Shown piece after piece: positions 60,945-64,000 of a stretch of 64,000 nucleotides of DNA. Source of the DNA: Symbiodinium natans (Eukaryota > Sar > Dinophyceae > Suessiales > Symbiodiniaceae). The DNA lies in the NCBI GenBank assembly GCA_905221605.1, contig CAJNDS010000846.1, forward strand, positions 422,001-486,000, written 5' to 3'. A model generated the notes under the pieces. That model did no database searches, was not told the DNA's origin, and was given only the letters and a program-made list of their open reading frames with translations. How positions within the stretch are numbered: the stretch's first letter is position 1; each line of letters starts with the position of its first letter. A program made the translations under genes and the position numbers.

Positions 60945-61078
60945 CACCGCCACAGTACCATCACCACACTAATCACTACGCTCCCACAACCACACTACCA
61001 CCACCACACTTCCATCACTACACTACCACCACCGCACTACCATCACCACACTATACCAGCACCACAGTACCATCTCAC
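60945..61078. repeat. CCACCACACTA-type minisatellite, block 1
   Basis: About a dozen degenerate 11-12-bp units of CCACCACACTAC / CATCACCACACT. His/Thr-rich translations are artefacts. Confidence 0.9.
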
Positions 61079-61140
61079 GCTCTATTAAAATTCTCTCTTT
61101 TTTCTAGGCTGGGGTGGGTTTCGCCGCGGCTAGCGCGACG

Positions 61141-61384
61141 CACCCCTCTGTGGGGATCGTGCATGTCGGCGGGGAACGCTCCCGCTGTGCGTTTCTGCGT
61201 ATTTTGAAGCGTCCCCGCACCCTCTGCGGGGATCGGGCGTGTCGGAGCGCTCCCGCTGTGCGTTTTCGCACATTTTATCTTACACGTGCACCCTCTGTAA
61301 AAATCGCGCGTGTCGCAGCGCTCCCGCTGTGCGTTTTTGCGTGGCCTGTCGCGGTCCCGCTGTGCGTTTTGCGCGCGTTTTGGA
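61141..61384. repeat. 75-bp tandem repeat, about 3.5 copies
   Basis: Units contain CACCCTCTG, GGGGATCG, GTGTCG and CGCTCCCGCTGTGCGTTTT; the last copy is truncated. Confidence 0.85.
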
Positions 61385-61555
61385 ACTGAACAGGGGGGGG
61401 TCACGGTCAGGGGGGGAGGGGGCGAGGGGGGGGAGGGGGGGGGGGCCAAACATGCAGTAAGGGGCGAGGCGAAGCCCCCTTCAGCAGACCCAGAAAAGGC
61501 CCCCGAGAGGCTCTCAAAAAGGGGTTCCGGCACGGGGATCGTGCGTGTCGGAGCG

Positions 61556-61735
61556 CAGCTTCCGTGGCTGAAAAGTCGACTTTTGTAGAACAGATGTAGC
61601 ATGCTGGGGACGCGCGATGGCTGGAAAGTTGACTTTTGTAGTGCAGATGTTGTACGCCAGGGACGCCCGAGCTTCCGTGGCTGGAAAGTCGACTTTTGAG
61701 CCACAAACGTAGTGGGTGGTGGCATGCACGAAAAC
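61556..61735. repeat. 58-bp repeat around GTCGACTTTTGTAG, three copies
   Basis: Copies at about 61,556, 61,610 and 61,668 share GTGGCTGGAAAGTCGACTTT. Two copies in reverse orientation lie at 62,140-62,250, on the other side of minisatellite block 2, so the family forms an inverted arrangement. Confidence 0.85.
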
Positions 61736-61849
61736 CTCGCACGCAGCATGGAAGCGGAATCCACGTGCGCGAAAACCTGCAAACCTCGCAAATATCGTGG
61801 AGGCGGAATTCCGCATGCTTGAAACCTTGCCATCACCACGGTAATCGCT

Positions 61850-62112
61850 ACCACCACCACACTACCACCACCGCCACACTACCATCACTACACCACACTG
61901 CCATCGCTGCACTACCACCACCACACTTCCACCACCACCACACTACCGCCGCCACACTACCACCCCCACACTACCACCACCACACTACCACTGCGCCCAA
62001 GCACACCAGCCTACCACCACCACGCTACCATCACCACGGTAATCATTATGCTACCGCCGCTACACTACCACCACCGCACTACCATCACTACACTATACCG
62101 CCACGGCACTAC
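61850..62112. repeat. CCACCACACTA-type minisatellite, block 2
   Basis: Same unit as block 1. The sequence GCCCAAGCACACCAGCCTAC recurs at 60,926 and 61,995, showing block duplication. A third short block is at 62,255-62,350. Confidence 0.9.
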
Positions 62113-62139
62113 CATCTTCCGCGCGTCCGCGGCGTACTA

Positions 62140-62250
62140 CGTTTGTGCTACAAAATTCGACTTTCCAGCCACGGAAACTCCGGGCGTCCCCGGCGTACTA
62201 GATTTTACTACAAAAGTCGACTTTCTAGCCGTTGAAGGTCCGGGCGTCCG
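62140..62250. repeat. Inverted copies of the GTCGACTTTTGTAG repeat
   Basis: Two copies reading CTACAAAA(T/G)TCGACTTTC, reverse orientation relative to 61,556-61,735. Confidence 0.85.
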
Positions 62251-62622
62251 CGGCGTACACTACCACCATCACACGACCACCACCACACTACCACTGCCCT
62301 ACCATCACCACATTACCATCATGAATCATTACCATCGCCCCACTACCATCACCTCAGCTCCACCGCTTCTCTTCCCTGCTAAATTCCATCTTCTTTCCGC
62401 TTCGCGCCCTCTCTGCCGTCGACGCTGCATTGAGACTGCGCTCCCGATCTATATTCTGGCCTACTGCGCCGCACCACGCCGCCACGATCACCGCACTGGC
62501 AACACAACCTTTGAAATCTTCGCACGGGCTGCTTTCGGGATGATCGGTGTCCATTTTTGAGCAGAGCAGCGTCCACCCCAGAAAGCACTTCCCAATTCTG
62601 CCCTTCCCCAGTCAATGCAAAC

Positions 62623-62695
62623 TGTTCCTTGCGGGGTTTGAGCCCGCGACCTATGGCTCATAGGACCATCGCTCTAACCACTGAGCTAAAGGAAC
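62623..62695 (-). tRNA. tRNA-like gene, anticodon UAU (Ile) by position
   Basis: 73 nt fold as a full cloverleaf: acceptor stem GTTCCTT/AAGGAAC, D arm GCTC..GAGC (A-box-like TAGCTCAGTGG), anticodon stem ATGGT/GCCAT with loop CCTATGA, variable loop AGGTC, T stem GCGGG/CCCGC. Two oddities: position 33 is C, not the near-universal U, and the T loop starts with C. No T-run terminator follows. It may be a tRNA-derived element and not a working gene. Confidence 0.6.
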
Positions 62696-63011
62696 TTGAG
62701 TGCCTCAGCTCGAACCACACCAATATTTGGCTTCGCAGTGACTGTGACGCAGTGGGCTCAGCGGCCTGAACGGCCGCAGCGGGCTCAGCAGCCATGGAGC
62801 GACCGCTGCACTGTGTAGGCAAACACTGCACGCGTGCGCGCAGAACGTGACAGTCGAGGCCGTCGACGAGCCCGCCCTGAGGCTGCTCATACGCTGACGC
62901 CCGCTAGAGCCGCTGAGGCTTTTCACCGCTGAGCCTGAAGCGGCCCACAGCCCACTTCCTCCCAGTCACTGCGAAGCCAAATATTGGTGTGGTTCGAGCT
63001 GAGGCACTCAA

Positions 63012-63084
63012 GTTCCTTTAGCTCAGTGGTTAGAGCGATGGTCCTCTGAGCCATAGGTCGCGGGCTCAAGCCCCGCAAGGAACA
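63012..63084 (+). tRNA. tRNA-like gene, anticodon UCU (Arg) by position
   Basis: Inverted copy of the tRNA at 62,623-62,695 with the same stems; the anticodon loop is CCTCTGA, so the middle anticodon base changed from A to C. The T loop is CTCAAGC against CTCAAAC in the other copy. Position 33 is again C and no T-run follows. Confidence 0.6.
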
Positions 63085-63343
63085 GTTTGCATTGACTGGG
63101 GTGGACGCTGCTCTGCTCAAAACTGGACACCGATTCATCCCGAAAGCAGCCCGTGCGAAGAGTTCAAGGGTTGTGTTGCCAGTGCGGTCATCGTGGTGGC
63201 GCAGTAGGCCAGAAGTAGATCGGTAGCACAGTCTCAATGCAGTGTCGACGGCAGAGAGAGATTTGTAATGATTTAAAAAGAGGCTTATGTCAAATAGCAC
63301 CCCCCCCCCAGCTTGTTTGGTGGTTTTCGGGACTTGTTTTCAG

Positions 63344-63882
63344 CTCAAAGTATCGCCAGCGCGATGCTTGGAGAAACAGCTGTGGCAGAGGCCGTAGAGT
63401 GGAAACAAAGAAGCGAACGACGCAGAGCACGAGAAGTTCCGCAAACCAACCCGGGGGTGGCCCTGCCGAAAACCTACAAACAAGCTTCGCCGCAAAAAGG
63501 ATGGGCTCCACGGGTCGAAGGAGGGCTCCACAAGGGCTCCAAGCACTCGAAGGGCAAGGGCTTTAAGGGCAGGAAGGGCTCTTTCCAAGACACGGAAGAA
63601 TCAGTTGGGGTGGGGGATTCTGACACGAGACACGATCTCCAATGCGAAGCCCCATTCCAACCAGAAGGTCCGCGCGACCGGGAGGACACCTGCAACAGAG
63701 GTGCAATGTTCGATTTCTTTCGGCTTTGTTATTGCAGTGACAATCGGTTCTTTTCGGTTTGGCATGCCCTCAGTGGATTTGCACAGAGGGAGGGTGAATT
63801 TCAATGGGATCTTTCGCTTGAAGACTCATGCTTCATGCTCGGTTTCATGCAGGAATGCAGAAGCCAAGATGTTGTGGTGTAG
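63344..63882 (+). CDS. Basic, low-complexity protein exon, unrecognised
   Basis: Strong acceptor GGGACTTGTTTTCAG, then an open frame of about 180 codons to TAG at 63,880. ATG at 63,364 could be the start. Segments in order: EAVEWKQRSERRRAREVPQT; a Gly/Lys/Ser-rich part, GLHKGSKHSKGKGFKGRKG; an acidic part; then MFDFFRLCYCSDNRFFSVW and EFQWDLSLEDSCFMLGFM. The basic run could bind nucleic acid. A possible short intron (GTGCAATG..TTATTGCAG, 63,700-63,739) lies within it. Family not recognised. Confidence 0.55.
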
Positions 63883-64000
63883 AACGCTGCCTTTTGCAAG
63901 CTTGAGCTGCGTGTTGACACGTATGAGGGGGATTGGTAATCTAAGCGCCTCGCTTAGCACAGTCCAAGCTACGAAGAATCCACCGGAGGCGGACGACTCG

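Larger units (their letters stand above)
62395..63255. repeat. Inverted duplication carrying two tRNA-like genes
   Basis: Left arm about 62,395-62,757 is the reverse complement of the right arm about 62,956-63,255, with scattered mismatches and one 30-bp insertion in the left arm near 62,578-62,608. The loop between the arms is about 200 bp. Each arm holds one tRNA-like sequence. Confidence 0.85.

Noticed and set aside
60653-61207. 185-codon plus frame rich in His/Thr/Pro
   Set aside because: Its second half is the CCACCACACTA minisatellite.

Overview
The window looks like nuclear DNA of a eukaryotic protist, most likely a dinoflagellate of the Symbiodiniaceae type. This is inference from four signs. 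(1) The telomeric repeat is TTTAGGG. (2) The coding islands are short, 25-150 nt, bounded by splice sites, and most begin with G straight after the acceptor AG. (3) Several introns need a GC donor (possibly GA), a known dinoflagellate habit. (4) Composition is near 50% GC and intergenic and intronic tracts are long. No bacterial operon, rRNA gene, CRISPR array or intact spliced-leader sequence was seen.

Layout. Bases 1-14,560 are dominated by interstitial telomeric repeats in both orientations, broken every 100-500 bp by small unique GC-richer islands. At least twenty of these islands read as exons on the minus strand. They appear to form one long gene (gene A, 5' end near 14.45 kb, stop codon at 1,519) whose introns consist largely of telomeric repeat. 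In many introns the first telomeric unit itself supplies the GT of the 5' splice site, and C-strand repeat (CCCTAAA) lies just upstream of the 3' splice site, so the two ends of the intron RNA could pair. This is the most unusual structure in the window.

Bases 14,560-21,410 are a satellite block. In order it holds a 9-bp AT-rich array (GAATTAATT) that flips strand; eight palindromic TTTGGCCAAATTTTGCC units; a 31-bp repeat; about 24 copies of a 58-bp repeat; and three long pyrimidine-rich units. A perfect 29-bp inverted repeat lies at both borders.

Bases 21.4-64 kb are mostly unique sequence with scattered exons on both strands. Recognisable pieces are a ubiquitin-like domain gene (three phase-matched exons, 22.5-23.7 kb), an FkbM-type methyltransferase (29.9-30.8 kb), an RRM RNA-binding protein in tiny exons (39.0-39.85 kb), a small predicted membrane protein (32.8-33.2 kb) and a weak PDZ-like exon (45.5 kb). 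Most other exon candidates have good splice sites but no recognisable family, and their confidences are set low. Two tRNA-like genes lie in an inverted duplication at 62.4-63.25 kb and differ in the anticodon. Microsatellites and minisatellites lie at 27.6, 28.3, 31.1, 31.7, 40.0, 41.3-42.3 and 60.9-62.4 kb.

Limits. Exon ends were placed by eye from splice consensus and reading frame. In several GC-rich stretches more than one frame is open on both strands, so strand calls there are tentative. No transcript or homology evidence was available. No pathway linking the genes can be proposed.
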